Shown here piece by piece: positions 1-9,500 of a stretch of 64,000 nucleotides of DNA; position 1 is the stretch's first letter; the number at the start of each line of letters is the position of its first letter. Source of the stretch: Mycobacterium sp. DL440. GTDB lineage: Bacteria; Actinomycetota; Actinomycetes; Mycobacteriales; Mycobacteriaceae. Location of the stretch: assembly GCF_011745145.1 (NCBI RefSeq), contig NZ_CP050191.1, forward strand, positions 3,086,296 through 3,150,295, written 5' to 3'. The notes beneath the pieces are model-generated. The model saw only the letters and a program-made list of their open reading frames with translations, was not told the DNA's origin and did no database searches. The translations under genes were made by a program, and so were the position numbers.

Positions 1-276
1 CTGCTACTGACCAAAGTGCGCCACAGTGTCTTCTATGCCACCGCGCTGGATTACCTTCTGGGCCGGTTGCGCACCCGGCGGGTGGTGCTGGCCGGTCAGG
101 TCACCGAGCAGTGCATCCTCTACAGCGCACTGGATGCCTATGTACGCCATTTCGATGTGGCGATCCCGGTGGACGCAGTCGCCCACATCGACGACGACCT
201 GGGCGATGCCGCACGGGACATGATGCGCCGCAACATGAGCGCCAAGGTCGTGCCTGCATCCGAATGCCTGGGCTGA
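1..276 (+). CDS. Isochorismatase-family cysteine hydrolase, C-terminal part (truncated by window start)
   Basis: This is the last 91 residues of a protein whose start lies outside the window. The segment VTEQCILYSALDAY carries the catalytic cysteine of the isochorismatase-like hydrolase fold, and the following strand IPVDAVAHID is typical of the family. Members hydrolyse amides or vinyl ethers (nicotinamide, isochorismate, N-carbamoyl compounds); the substrate cannot be told from this fragment. In M. tuberculosis the gene next to proB is nadE, so nicotinamidase activity is conceivable but unsupported. The family call is fairly secure and the function open. Confidence 0.8.
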   Translation: MLLTKVRHSVFYATALDYLLGRLRTRRVVLAGQVTEQCILYSALDAYVRHFDVAIPVDAVAHIDDDLGDAARDMMRRNMSAKVVPASECLG

Positions 277-285
277 GCGACGGCC

Positions 286-291
286 TATCCT
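286..291 (+). promoter_or_regulatory. -10 box of leaderless sirtuin promoter
   Basis: TATCCT matches the mycobacterial TANNNT -10 element and is followed by 7 nt and the GTG at 299, the geometry of a leaderless transcript. It lies just downstream of the hydrolase stop codon, so the sirtuin may be transcribed independently. Confidence 0.5.
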
Positions 292-298
292 GGCGAGC

Positions 299-1141
299 GT
301 GGATGCACCCGAACTCGTCGCCCTGCTGCAGGGACGCCGCGTCGCGGTGCTGACCGGGGCCGGGATGTCGACCGATTCAGGCATCCCCGATTACCGCGGC
401 CCCGACTCCCCGCCGAGCAATCCGATGACCATCCGACAGTTCACTGCCGATCCGGTGTTCCGCCAGCGGTACTGGGCCCGCAATCATGTCGGCTGGCGCC
501 ACATGGACGACACCCTGCCCAATGCCGGGCACCGCGCCCTGGCCGCGCTGGAGTCCACCGGGGTGGTTGCCGGACTGATCACCCAGAACGTAGATCTCCT
601 GCACAGCAAGGCGGGTAGCCGATCCGTGGTCAACCTGCACGGCACCTACGCACAGGTGATCTGCCTGGATTGTGGCGCGGCGATGGCCCGGGACGAGCTC
701 GCCACTGCACTGGAGGCGGCCAATCCCGGTTTCCTCGAACGCGCCGAGGCGGTCGGCGGCATCGCGGTGGCACCCGACGCCGACGCCGTGGTCAGCGAGA
801 CGGACTCGTTCGTCATCGTGAACTGCCCGGTCTGTACGGGCATGCTCAAACCCGACATCGTCTACTTCGGCGAGAGTGTCCCCAAACCCCGTGTCGATCA
901 GGCGTATTCGATGATCGATGATGCCGAGGCCCTGTTGGTGGCGGGGTCCTCGCTGACCGTGTACTCCGGTTACCGCTTCGTCCGGCACGCGGCCGCACAC
1001 GGCATCCCGGTGGGGATCATCAACCGCGGGCCCACCCGCGGCGACGACCTGGCCACCGTCAAGGTCGAGGCGGGGTGTTCGGAGATGCTGGTGCTGCTGG
1101 CCGGTGAACTCAGGAGAACGTGCACGGCATCGACCGGATAG
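299..1141 (+). CDS. NAD-dependent protein deacylase, Sir2 family (SIRT4-like, class II)
   Basis: This 280-residue sirtuin removes acyl groups from lysines using NAD+. Visible motifs are the NAD loop GAGMSTDSGIPDYRG (residues 21-35), TQNVDLLH, the catalytic HGT and two zinc-binding CxxC pairs (CLDC and CPVC) separated by an unusually long insert. GAGMST and the long zinc insert are features of class II (SIRT4) sirtuins, which act as lipoamidases or deacylases. The GTG start is chosen because a TATCCT -10 box sits 7 nt upstream. The 3' end runs 32 nt past the stop codon of the convergent P450, so the two mRNAs overlap tail to tail. Confidence 0.9.
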   Translation: MDAPELVALLQGRRVAVLTGAGMSTDSGIPDYRGPDSPPSNPMTIRQFTADPVFRQRYWARNHVGWRHMDDTLPNAGHRALAALESTGVVAGLITQNVDLLHSKAGSRSVVNLHGTYAQVICLDCGAAMARDELATALEAANPGFLERAEAVGGIAVAPDADAVVSETDSFVIVNCPVCTGMLKPDIVYFGESVPKPRVDQAYSMIDDAEALLVAGSSLTVYSGYRFVRHAAAHGIPVGIINRGPTRGDDLATVKVEAGCSEMLVLLAGELRRTCTASTG

Positions 1142-2387
1142 CGTGCACGAAATTGCCCTCCAGGTAGGCCGGCTCACCGGCGGCGATGTCGGGCAGTTGA
1201 TGCAGCAGCTCACCGAAGATGGCCCGCAGCTGCGTCCGGGCCACATGAGCGCCCAGGCAGAAGTGACGCCCGCCTCCACCGAACCCCAGGTGCGGGTTGG
1301 GCTTTCGGCTCAGGTCGAAAGCCTCGGGCCGGTCGAACACGTCGGCGTCCCAGTTACCCGAGGCATAGAACATCACCACCTTCTCCCCCGCCGCGATCTG
1401 CTGCCCACCCAGTTCGACATCGACCGCGGCGGTGCGACGGAACGTCATCACCGGGGTCGCCCACCGGACGAACTCTTCTACGGCGCCACCGATCCGATCG
1501 TCGAAATCCGCCACCAGCCATGCCCGTTGATCGGGGTGGTCGGTCAGCGCCTTGAGCGCGTGACTGGTCGTCTGGCGGGTGGTGTCGTTGCCCGCCACGG
1601 CCAGCAGGACGAAGAACGCCGCAACCTCCGCATCGGTGAGGCGATCCCCATCGACTTCGGCGTGGACCAGCGCGCTGATCAAATCGTTGCCGGGGCTCTC
1701 CCTGCGTTCTGCGGCAAGCGCATTCGCCACCTGGTGCAGGTACATCTGGTTCTGCAGCAACACCTCCAGCGGGTTGCGCCCGGCCAGATAGACCGGGTCG
1801 GCCCAGGACACCAACGCGTCGGCGGCATGCGCCACCCGCTGGCGTTCGGACGCGGGGATCCCGACCATGTCCGACAGGGTGCGGATGGGAAGTTCCTTCG
1901 CGCACTGGTCGACGAAGTCCACGCCGCTGCCGACCTCTTTGAGCTCGGCCACGATCTGGCGTGCGTTCTCCTTGATCGAGGTTTCGATGCGGGCCACCTG
2001 GCGGGGCGTGAACGCCGAGTGGACCAGCTTGCGGATCAGCGTGTGCCGCGGGGCGTCCATCGCGAGGAACGACTGTGAGGCCTCCAGCAGCTCTTCCGGC
2101 ACGGATTCGAACAGCACCCCTTTGCCGGACAGGAATGTGTCGCTGTCGCGGCTGATCGCCACGATGTCGGCGTGCCGGGTGACCGCCCAGAACCCGCGAT
2201 CGGCGGGATCGGGCATGAGCGCGTCCTCGACTGGTGGATGCCAGCTGACGGGGCGAGAGGCCCGCAGTTCGGCGAACGCGACTTCGCGATCGGCCGCCGT
2301 GGTGGCCCAGAACACCCGCGACGACAGGTCGATCGGGTCGTAGGGGCGTGCGTAGGAGGCAGCGGATGTGATGGGCGACACAGTCAT
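1110..2387 (-). CDS. Cytochrome P450
   Basis: A soluble 425-residue bacterial class I P450. The oxygen-activation helix has AGNDTT (265-270), the K-helix ExxR is at 305-308 (EEFVR) and the heme loop FGGGGRHFCLGAH puts the thiolate ligand at Cys377. It needs ferredoxin and a reductase, neither of which is adjacent; the substrate is unknown. The ATG at 2387 is preferred over an upstream TTG at 2411 because a promoter (TTGACT, 18 nt, TATCGT) ends 7 nt before this ATG and the TTG lies inside the operator. It is divergent from the TetR gene, its likely repressor. Codon use resembles the neighbours. Confidence 0.93.
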   Translation of the reverse strand: MTVSPITSAASYARPYDPIDLSSRVFWATTAADREVAFAELRASRPVSWHPPVEDALMPDPADRGFWAVTRHADIVAISRDSDTFLSGKGVLFESVPEELLEASQSFLAMDAPRHTLIRKLVHSAFTPRQVARIETSIKENARQIVAELKEVGSGVDFVDQCAKELPIRTLSDMVGIPASERQRVAHAADALVSWADPVYLAGRNPLEVLLQNQMYLHQVANALAAERRESPGNDLISALVHAEVDGDRLTDAEVAAFFVLLAVAGNDTTRQTTSHALKALTDHPDQRAWLVADFDDRIGGAVEEFVRWATPVMTFRRTAAVDVELGGQQIAAGEKVVMFYASGNWDADVFDRPEAFDLSRKPNPHLGFGGGGRHFCLGAHVARTQLRAIFGELLHQLPDIAAGEPAYLEGNFVHAIRSMPCTFS

Positions 2388-2394
2388 GTTTGTG

Positions 2395-2424
2395 ACGATA
2401 AGTCTAGACAATATGTCTAGTCAA
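2395..2424 (-). promoter_or_regulatory. Promoter of the P450 gene (leaderless)
   Basis: On the minus strand a -35 TTGACT (2424-2419) is followed after 18 nt by a -10 TATCGT (2400-2395), then 7 nt to the ATG at 2387. This is a near-consensus SigA promoter giving a leaderless mRNA. Confidence 0.7.
2404..2420. promoter_or_regulatory. Palindromic operator between P450 and tetR
   Basis: CTAGACAATATGTCTAG is a perfect 7-bp inverted repeat with a 3-bp centre. It fills most of the spacer and touches the -35 of the P450 promoter, and it overlaps the -35 zone of the divergent tetR promoter. Binding here would repress both genes, the classic autoregulated TetR arrangement. Confidence 0.75.
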
Positions 2425-2441
2425 GGTGTGGCGAAAGCCGA

Positions 2442-2447
2442 TACCCT
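2442..2447 (+). promoter_or_regulatory. -10 box of leaderless tetR promoter
   Basis: TACCCT (TANNNT) lies 6 nt before the ATG at 2454, so transcription would begin at or next to the start codon. The expected -35 position (around 2418-2423) overlaps the right arm of the palindromic operator. Confidence 0.6.
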
Positions 2448-2453
2448 GGGCCC

Positions 2454-3089
2454 ATGCCATCGGTAACGCGAAAACCGCAGGCCAACCGAGAGGAACGCCG
2501 CGAGCGGATCGAACGGCAACTGCTCGACGCCACCGACCGGCTGATGGCCGACGGCACCAGCTTCACCGAGCTCAGCGTCGACAAACTGGCCACCGAGGCG
2601 GGGATCTCGCGGGCCAGCTTCTACATCTACTTCGAGGACAAGGGCCATCTGCTCCGCCGATTGGCCAGCCAGGTGTTCGGCGATCTGACCCAGGCCGCTG
2701 AGCGATGGTGGAGTGTCGCCGGACGGCGCGACCCCGCCGACGTCCGCGCCGCCATGTCCGGCATCATCGCCAGCTATCGCCGCCACCAGCCGGTGTTGAT
2801 CGCGCTCAACGAGATGTCTGGCTACGACCCACTGGTCGGGCAGACCTACCGTGAGCTGCTGGCCGGGATCTCCGACCAACTCACCCGGGTGATCGAGGGC
2901 GGCCAGGCCAACGGGTCGATCAGGCGTCAACTCCCGGCCGCCGCCACCGCGAGCACCCTGACCTGGATGGTCGAGCGGACCTGCCATCAGAATCTGCCGT
3001 CACACCCGAGCAGCTACGACGCCGAGTTGGCCGACACGCTCACCGAAATCATCTGGGGTGCCCTGTATCTGGAGTCCCCCACCCAGTGA
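2454..3089 (+). CDS. TetR/AcrR-family transcriptional regulator
   Basis: A 211-residue dimeric repressor. The N-terminal helix-turn-helix spans about residues 20-65, with ISRASFYIYFEDK as the recognition-helix region, and the rest is the ligand-binding core. The sequence style (SVDKLATEAGIS, YFEDKGHLL, late MVERTCHQN) resembles the EthR branch, whose members often control a nearby monooxygenase. It is divergent from the P450 with a shared palindrome at 2404-2420, so it most likely represses the P450 and itself and responds to a P450 substrate or product. The ligand is unknown. Confidence 0.9.
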   Translation: MPSVTRKPQANREERRERIERQLLDATDRLMADGTSFTELSVDKLATEAGISRASFYIYFEDKGHLLRRLASQVFGDLTQAAERWWSVAGRRDPADVRAAMSGIIASYRRHQPVLIALNEMSGYDPLVGQTYRELLAGISDQLTRVIEGGQANGSIRRQLPAAATASTLTWMVERTCHQNLPSHPSSYDAELADTLTEIIWGALYLESPTQ

Positions 3090-3133
3090 TTCGGGTGCGT
3101 TCAGCGGCGGTGGGCGCCGCCAAACGCACCGAA
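3090..3133. terminator. Bidirectional hairpin between tetR and proB
   Basis: Arms at 3090-3101 and 3123-3133 pair with one bulged base, and an inner GGCGG/CCGCC extends the stem. It lies immediately after the tetR stop and just before the proB stop, between convergent genes. There is no U-tract, as is common in mycobacteria. Confidence 0.55.
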
Positions 3134-3137
3134 ATGG

Positions 3138-4271
3138 CTAGGTGGCGACCAGATCGTCGGCGTGCACCGCGGGCCGACGCAGCTCGGCCGGCAGATCGGG
3201 CGTCGAGCGGCCGATGATCGCAGCCAGCTCCGAGGCCTCATAGGCCACCACGCCACGTGCCACGGTCTGCCCGTCGAGCCCGCGCAGATCCACTACGTCA
3301 CCGCCGTGGAAGTGCCCGGTGACCTCGGTGATCCCGGCAGGCAGCAGCGAGCGCCGCTGCTTGACGACCGCCCGCACCGCACCGTCGTCGAGGGTCAGCG
3401 CCCCGTGCGACTCCGCGGCGTGGCGAACCCAGAACCGCCGCGCCGACATCCGCTCGGGACGCGGCGCGAAGACGGTACCGACCGAGGCATCGCTCAGTGC
3501 CGCAGCGGCATCCGCCGCGGCGGCCAGCAGCACCGGCACCCCGGCATCGGCGGCCAACAGCGCCGAGGACAGCTTCGAGGCCATGCCGCCGGTGCCCAGG
3601 TGGCTGCCGCCGCCGGCCACCACCTCGTCGAGATCCCCATGCGCGCCAACCTCAGGAATGAAGCGTGCGGGGTTGTCCGCGGACGCTTTCCGGGGGTCAC
3701 CGTCATACAGGCCGTCGATGTCGGACAGCAAGATCAGCGCGTCGGCACCGACCAGTTGAGCCACCAGCGCCGAAAGCCGGTCGTTGTCACCGAATCTGAT
3801 CTCATTGGTGGCCACCGTGTCGTTCTCGTTGACGATCGCGACCGCGTGCAGGGCACGCAACCGGTCCAGAGTGCGCTGAGCGTTGTTGTGCTGGACCCGC
3901 ATCGCGATGTCATGGGCGGTCAGCAGTACCTGTCCGACCGTACGGTTGTAGACGGCGAAGGCCGAACTCCAGGCGTTGACCAGGGCTACCTGCCCGACGC
4001 TGGCCGCTGCCTGCTTGGTCGCCAGATCAGTGGGGCGCTTGGACAGCCCGAGCGGCTCGATACCGGCAGCGATGGCACCCGAGGACACGATCACCAGATG
4101 AGAGCCGGCGCGCATCCGGCCTTCGATGGCCTCGACCAGGACAGCGAGCCGGCCGGCGTCGAACACACCGGACGGAGTGGTCAGCGCAGTGGTGCCGATC
4201 TTGACGACGACACTGCGTGCGGTCCGGACCGCGTCCCGATGTACCGAGGGTGCCGAGCCTGCACTCGTCAC
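3138..4271 (-). CDS. proB: Glutamate 5-kinase
   Basis: Catalyses the first step of proline synthesis, ATP-dependent phosphorylation of glutamate to gamma-glutamyl phosphate, in the cytoplasm. The amino-acid kinase fold covers about residues 18-260 with [10 protein letters not shown] (Lys24), SSGAIAAG and the substrate segment [17 protein letters not shown]; a C-terminal PUA domain covers about 285-365. The 377-residue length equals that of the family. The GTG start overlaps the obgE stop by 4 nt (GTGA), so translation is probably coupled. It is the last gene of the rplU-rpmA-obgE-proB cluster. Confidence 0.96.
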   Translation of the reverse strand: MTSAGSAPSVHRDAVRTARSVVVKIGTTALTTPSGVFDAGRLAVLVEAIEGRMRAGSHLVIVSSGAIAAGIEPLGLSKRPTDLATKQAAASVGQVALVNAWSSAFAVYNRTVGQVLLTAHDIAMRVQHNNAQRTLDRLRALHAVAIVNENDTVATNEIRFGDNDRLSALVAQLVGADALILLSDIDGLYDGDPRKASADNPARFIPEVGAHGDLDEVVAGGGSHLGTGGMASKLSSALLAADAGVPVLLAAAADAAAALSDASVGTVFAPRPERMSARRFWVRHAAESHGALTLDDGAVRAVVKQRRSLLPAGITEVTGHFHGGDVVDLRGLDGQTVARGVVAYEASELAAIIGRSTPDLPAELRRPAVHADDLVAT

Positions 4272-5716
4272 TCGTCGTCACTCCCGGGCTGGCGCCGTTC
4301 GCGTCGCGCCGCCTTACGTTCGGCGGCACCGATCCGGTCGGTCTGCTCGAGCCGGACGTCGGTACCACGCCCGGTGAGCGGCATCTCCACACCGGCGGGG
4401 GTCTGCGGTTCCCAGTCGAAGGTCATATCGCCGATGGTCACGGCGCACCCGGGCTTGGCACCCTTCTTCCACAACGCGTCCTCGACGCCCAACCGCGCCA
4501 AGCGGTCACCGAGGTACCCGACGGCCTCGTCGTTGTCGAAGTTGGTCTGGGCAATCCAGCGCTCAGGACGGGTACCGCGCACGATGAATCCACCGTAGCC
4601 ATCTGTCTCGACGGTGAAGCCGCTCTCGTCGACCGCGATCGGCCGGATCACCGGACGCCTGGGCACCACCTCAGGTTGCGCATCGCGGTAAGTCTTCACC
4701 ATCTCCCACAGCGCAAAGATCAACGGCCGCAAACCATCACGGCTGACCGTCGAGATCTCGTACACCGGCCAGCCGAACTGGGACTGCACCTCTTCCCGCA
4801 CGAAGTCGGCCAACTCGCGGGCGTCGGGAACATCGATCTTGTTGAGCACCACCGCACGTGGCCGCGATGCCAAGTCACCCAGGGTCGAATCGCCTTGCAG
4901 CGTCGGGGTGTACGCCGCGAGTTCGGCCTCCAGCGCCTCGATGTCGGAGATCGGGTCACGCCCGGGTTCCAGAGTGGCGCAGTCGACGACGTGCACGAGC
5001 ACCGCGCAGCGCTCAAGGTGCCGCAGGAATTCCAGGCCGAGGCCGCGGCCCTCGGACGCGCCGGGGATCAGACCCGGAACGTCGGCGACGGTGAAGGTGT
5101 TGTCGCCGGCCGACACCACGCCCAGGTTGGGCACCAGCGTGGTGAACGGATAGTCGGCGATCTTGGGCTTGGCCGCCGAAATGGTCGACACCAGAGACGA
5201 TTTGCCTGCCGAGGGGAAGCCGATCAGGCCGACATCGGCGACGGTCTTGAGCTCGAGCGTGAGGTCGCGGGTCTGGCCCTTCTCACCGAGTAGGGCGAAG
5301 CCAGGTGCCTTGCGGGCCCGGGAAGCGAGTGCGGCGTTACCGAGGCCACCGCGGCCACCGGCCGCAGCCTCGAAGCGGGTACCGGCACCGACCAGATCGG
5401 CCAGCATGCGGCCGTTCTCGTCGAGCACCACGGTGCCGTCCGGCACTCGGACCATCAGATCGTCGCCGGCAGCGCCGTCACGATTGCTGCCTGCACCCTG
5501 CTTGCCCGAGGGTGCGACGACATGGGGATGGAAGTGGAAGTCCAGCAGGGTGTGGACCTGTGGATCCACGACGAGCACGATGCTGCCGCCGCCACCACCA
5601 TTACCGCCGTCAGGGCCGCCGAGGGGCTTGAATTTCTCGCGGTGCACCGACGCGCAGCCGTGGCCGCCGTTGCCTGCGCTCGCATGGATCACGACGCGGT
5701 CGACAAACCGGGGCAT
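4268..5716 (-). CDS. obgE: Obg-family GTPase (ribosome assembly and stress)
   Basis: An essential large-ribosomal-subunit-associated GTPase of 482 residues. The glycine-rich Obg fold occupies about 1-158, the G domain has P-loop GFPSAGKSS (166-174) and switch II DVPGLI (212-217), and a C-terminal OCT domain covers about 360-430. The charged tail ([10 protein letters not shown]) is normal for actinobacteria. It follows rpmA in the conserved rplU-rpmA-obgE arrangement but is separated from it by a 90-nt gap containing a 12-bp inverted repeat, which may tune readthrough. GAGAGGA precedes the ATG. Confidence 0.97.
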   Translation of the reverse strand: MPRFVDRVVIHASAGNGGHGCASVHREKFKPLGGPDGGNGGGGGSIVLVVDPQVHTLLDFHFHPHVVAPSGKQGAGSNRDGAAGDDLMVRVPDGTVVLDENGRMLADLVGAGTRFEAAAGGRGGLGNAALASRARKAPGFALLGEKGQTRDLTLELKTVADVGLIGFPSAGKSSLVSTISAAKPKIADYPFTTLVPNLGVVSAGDNTFTVADVPGLIPGASEGRGLGLEFLRHLERCAVLVHVVDCATLEPGRDPISDIEALEAELAAYTPTLQGDSTLGDLASRPRAVVLNKIDVPDARELADFVREEVQSQFGWPVYEISTVSRDGLRPLIFALWEMVKTYRDAQPEVVPRRPVIRPIAVDESGFTVETDGYGGFIVRGTRPERWIAQTNFDNDEAVGYLGDRLARLGVEDALWKKGAKPGCAVTIGDMTFDWEPQTPAGVEMPLTGRGTDVRLEQTDRIGAAERKAARRERRQPGSDDE

Positions 5717-5732
5717 CGGACATCCTCTCCAT

Positions 5733-5788
5733 CGAATGTGAAGCTATCGCGAAAGTCCTATCGAGAACTCGCAGCTGCTTCACATTCG
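5733..5788. repeat. Perfect 12-bp inverted repeat between rpmA and obgE
   Basis: CGAATGTGAAGC (5733-5744) is repeated inverted at 5777-5788 across a 32-nt loop. It sits in the intergenic spacer of an otherwise tight operon and could be a partial terminator lowering obgE-proB expression relative to the ribosomal proteins, or an RNA-processing site. Confidence 0.5.
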
Positions 5789-5806
5789 CGGAGAATCCTC
5801 GGAGTC

Positions 5807-6073
5807 TCAGGCCTCCGGGCGGCGCACGGGAACGATGTTCACGTGCTTGCGGCCACGCTTGGAACCGAACTCCACGGAGCCGGGGGCCAGCGCGAACAGC
5901 GTGTCATCGCCACCACGACCGACGTTCACGCCGGGGTGGAAGTGAGTGCCGCGCTGGCGGACGAGGATCTCGCCGGCCTTGACGACCTGACCACCGAACC
6001 GCTTCACGCCGAGCCGCTGTGCTGCGGATTCACGACCGTTACGAGAGCTGGAAGCGCCCTTTTTGTGTGCCAT
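5807..6073 (-). CDS. rpmA: 50S ribosomal protein L27
   Basis: An 88-residue L27. It begins [16 protein letters not shown] without the cleavable N-terminal extension found in Firmicutes, and contains the conserved [21 protein letters not shown] core. L27 reaches toward the peptidyl-transferase centre. It lies 15 nt downstream of rplU with a good ribosome-binding site (GAGGGAG), in a shared operon. Confidence 0.98.
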   Translation of the reverse strand: MAHKKGASSSRNGRESAAQRLGVKRFGGQVVKAGEILVRQRGTHFHPGVNVGRGGDDTLFALAPGSVEFGSKRGRKHVNIVPVRRPEA

Positions 6074-6088
6074 TAGTACGCTCCCTCG

Positions 6089-6400
6089 TTACTTGATGCC
6101 GGTGACCTTGAGCACGGTCAGCTGCTGACGGTGCCCCTGGCGCTTGTGGTAGCCGGTCTTGTTCTTGAACTTGTGGATCCGGATCTTGGGACCCTTGGTG
6201 TGCTCCAGCACCTCGCCCGTCACGGCGACCTTGGCCAGGTCATCCGCCTTGCTGGTGACGTTGGCGCCGTCGACCACCAGGGCGACAGGCAGCGATACCG
6301 ACGCGCCGGGCTCGGTCTCGAGCTTCTCAACCTTCACCACGTCACCGACGGCAACCTTGTACTGCTTGCCGCCGGTCTTGACGATTGCGTATGTCGCCAT
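6089..6400 (-). CDS. rplU: 50S ribosomal protein L21
   Basis: A 103-residue L21 with the expected start [16 protein letters not shown] and the C-terminal signature [17 protein letters not shown]. It binds 23S rRNA. It is the first gene of the rplU-rpmA-obgE-proB cluster; a strong SigA-type promoter lies 128-157 nt upstream, giving an mRNA leader of about 120 nt. Confidence 0.98.
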   Translation of the reverse strand: MATYAIVKTGGKQYKVAVGDVVKVEKLETEPGASVSLPVALVVDGANVTSKADDLAKVAVTGEVLEHTKGPKIRIHKFKNKTGYHKRQGHRQQLTVLKVTGIK

Positions 6401-6527
6401 CGTGTCCTCTGCTCTGCTGCTCTCTGCGGGCGCGCGCTACCGGTCGGTGCGTGCGCGGGTCTTGGGTGGCGGGATGCCCCGCCGTCACCGGCCTGCGACT
6501 ACCGCAGGCACTGGAGACAACTGGTCA

Positions 6528-6557
6528 AGGGTACTTGACCAGCGGGTAGAGGGTCAA
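6528..6557 (-). promoter_or_regulatory. rplU operon promoter
   Basis: The minus strand reads TTGACC (6557-6552), an 18-nt spacer, then TACCCT (6533-6528), a close match to the mycobacterial SigA consensus. Transcription would start near 6521. The -35 element lies in the loop of the rne terminator hairpin. Confidence 0.7.
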
Positions 6558-6569
6558 ACCGCCCTCTAC
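6546..6569 (-). terminator. Putative rne terminator
   Basis: GTAGAGGG (6546-6553) and CCCTCTAC (6562-6569) form a perfect 8-bp stem with an 8-nt loop overlapping the rne stop codon. There is no U-tract, so strength is uncertain. Confidence 0.5.
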
Positions 6570-9500
6570 TCCTGGGTGGGCGGCCCCGCGGGCCTGGCTG
6601 CGGCGCGTCGACGAATGCGGCCGCGGCTCGGTGGCACGTCCGCTACCACCGGCTTCGGCGCCTGGTAGACGTCTTCTTCGGGCTCATCGAACTCGTCGTC
6701 CTCGTCCTCCGAGTCGTCCTCGTCGTCGTCGTCGAGGTCCTCGTCGTCGTCATCGAGGTCCTCATCGTCGAGGTCGATCTCGTCTTCGTCCTCGTCCTCG
6801 TCTGATTCCTCATCAGATTCCTCGGACTCGTCGGCGTGCTGCGCGTCGAACTCGCCGTCGGGAGATTCGTCGGTCACGTGCTCGGGCGTCACCTGCTCGT
6901 CGCCCTCGCCGTCGTGAGTCTCGACGGCGTGCTCGTCGAAGTCCTCGTGGCCCTCATGACCTTCGTCGTCTTCGTCGGGTCGACCGTTCGCCGCAGCCAT
7001 GGCCTTGAACATCGGGTGTTCGCCGGCCGGATGGTCGGGCACCTTGACGACGGGCACCTCTTCAGGCTCCGGACGGGCATTGCCCCGCTTGCCGCGCTTA
7101 CTACGGCGGCCACCGCCACCACCACCACTGGATTCGGTCTTGCGGCCGGCGTTCGACGATGAGGCCGTGTCGACCGGGTCACCGTGCAGCACGATGCCGC
7201 GGCCGGCGCAGTGCGTGCACGACGTCGAGAACGCCTCGACCAGACCGGTACCCAACCGCTTTCGGGTCAGCTGCACCAGGCCCAGCGAGGTCACCTCGGA
7301 CACCTGATGGCGCGTGCGGTCACGGCCTAGCGCCTCGGTCAGCCTGCGGAGCACCAGATCCCGGTTCGATTCCAGGACCATGTCGATGAAGTCGATGACC
7401 ACGATGCCGCCGATGTCGCGCAACCGCAGTTGCCGAACCACCTCCTCGGCCGCTTCCAGGTTGTTGCGGGTGACGGTCTGCTCGAGGTTGCCGCCGGCGC
7501 CGGTGAACTTGCCGGTGTTGACATCGACGACGGTCATCGCCTCGGTGCGGTCGATGACCAGGGTTCCGCCCGAGGGCAGCCATACCTTGCGGTCCAATGC
7601 CTTGGCCAGCTGCTCGTCGATGCGATGCACGGCGAACACGTCGGGAGCGTCGGCACCACCGGCGGGTTCGTACTTCGTGAGCCGGCCCATCAGGTCAGGG
7701 GCGACGTTGTTCACGTACTTGTTGATCGTGTCCCAGGCCTCCTCGCCGGAGACGATCAGGCCGGAGAAATCCTCGTTGAACAGGTCACGGATGACCTTGA
7801 CCAGAACATCGGGCTCTTCGTAGAGGGCAACGGCCGCGCCGGCCTTCTTGCCGGTGACCTCGGCCGCCTTGGCGTCGATCTCGGTCCAGCGCTGCTGCAG
7901 CCGCTCGACGTCGGAGCGGATGTCCTCTTCTTTGACGCCCTCCGACGCGGTGCGGATGATCACGCCCGCGTTGGCAGGAACGACCTCTTTGAGGATCTCC
8001 TTGAGCCGTTGGCGTTCGGTGTCGGGCAGCTTGCGGCTGATGCCGGTCGACGACGCACCCGGCACGTAGACCAGGTAGCGGCCGGCCAGCGACACCTGTG
8101 TGGTGAGCCGGGCGCCCTTGTGCCCCACCGGATCCTTGCTGACCTGGACGACGACATAATCGCCCGGCTTGAGGGCCTGCTCGATCTTGCGGTTCGACCC
8201 GCCGAGGCCGGCAGCCTCCCAGTTCACCTCACCGGCGTAGAGCACACCGTTGCGCCCGCGGCCGATGTCGACGAAGGCGGCCTCCATCGAGGGCAGCACG
8301 TTCTGCACGATGCCGAGGTAGATGTTGCCGACCAGACTGGCGGATGCCGCTGAAGTAACAAAATGCTCGACGACGACGCCGTCTTCCAGCACGGCAATCT
8401 GCGTGTAGCGGGCACCTTCATGCGGCGGCTCGGTGCGGACCTTGTCGCGCACGATCATCGTGCGTTCGACGGCCTCGCGGCGGGCCAGGAACTCGGCCTC
8501 GCTCAGGATCGGGGGACGACGACGGCCGGCGTCACGGCCATCGCGGCGGCGCTGACGCTTGGCCTCCAGTCGGGTCGATCCGCTGATCCCCTGGATCTCC
8601 GAGTCATCGCTACTCTTGCCCGACCGCTCGGGGCGGGGCGCACGTTCGTGCACGACAGTGTTGGGCGGGTCATCCGGGGAGCTCGCGTCGTCGTTGTCAG
8701 CGGAGCCGGACTTGCGCCGGCGACGGCGACGCCGGCGACGGCTGTTGCCGTCGCCGCCCGCGGTGTCCTCGTCGTTATTGTCGTCCGACTCATCGGAGTC
8801 GTCATCGGAATCCTGGTCGCCGGACTCGCCCTGATCATCGGCGTTGTCGATGTCGGAATCCGGGCCGCCATCAGCGCCGGATTCGGGCGCGTTGTCGTCC
8901 AGCTGCTCGCCGCGGCCACGACCGCGGCCCCGACGGCCCCGACGGCGTCGACGCGCGGCAGGGCGATCGGCCTGCTCGTCGTCGGTATCGGAGTCGACGT
9001 CGGCATCGCTGGCGGCATCGCCGTCATCGTCCTCGTCGTCGTCGTCATCGTCGTCGTCGTCTTCTTGGACGCGCACCGGCACGAAGCTGACGGGCTGCGG
9101 CGCGACGAACAGCGGCAGGTAGTCGGCGCGTTCGGAGTGGGCTTCCCGGACCGTGGGAATGTTCGCGGTCTCCAGGATCAACCGGGACTCGGGCTCATCG
9201 CCCACCAGGACGGCGTCGGCCTCGGCGGCCAGCTGGGTTTCGGCAGTCGGGGCTTCAGCTGAAGTCTCGACCGGAGCCGCGACGGACTCGGTCACAGCGA
9301 CGCTGACCGCCTCGACCTGGACCGGTTCTGCCTGCTCAACCGGCGCGGGCTCGGTGGCTCCGAGGGCGAGTGCGTCACGGACCCGCTCGGCGTCAACCTT
9401 GTCGATCGTGGAATGCGCACTGCGCTGACGGCCATCGAACTCAGCCAGAGCGTCGAGCACCTGCCTGCTTGTGGTGCCGAGCACCCGCGCCAGGGAGTGG

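Noticed and set aside
6521..6542. Second hairpin as an additional rne terminator
   Set aside because: It contains the -10 box and predicted start of the rplU promoter, so the symmetry is better explained by promoter overlap; kept only as part of a finding.
6690..6800. Microsatellite-like GTC/CTC repeats
   Set aside because: They encode the acidic D/E tail of RNase E and vary in third positions as coding sequence does.
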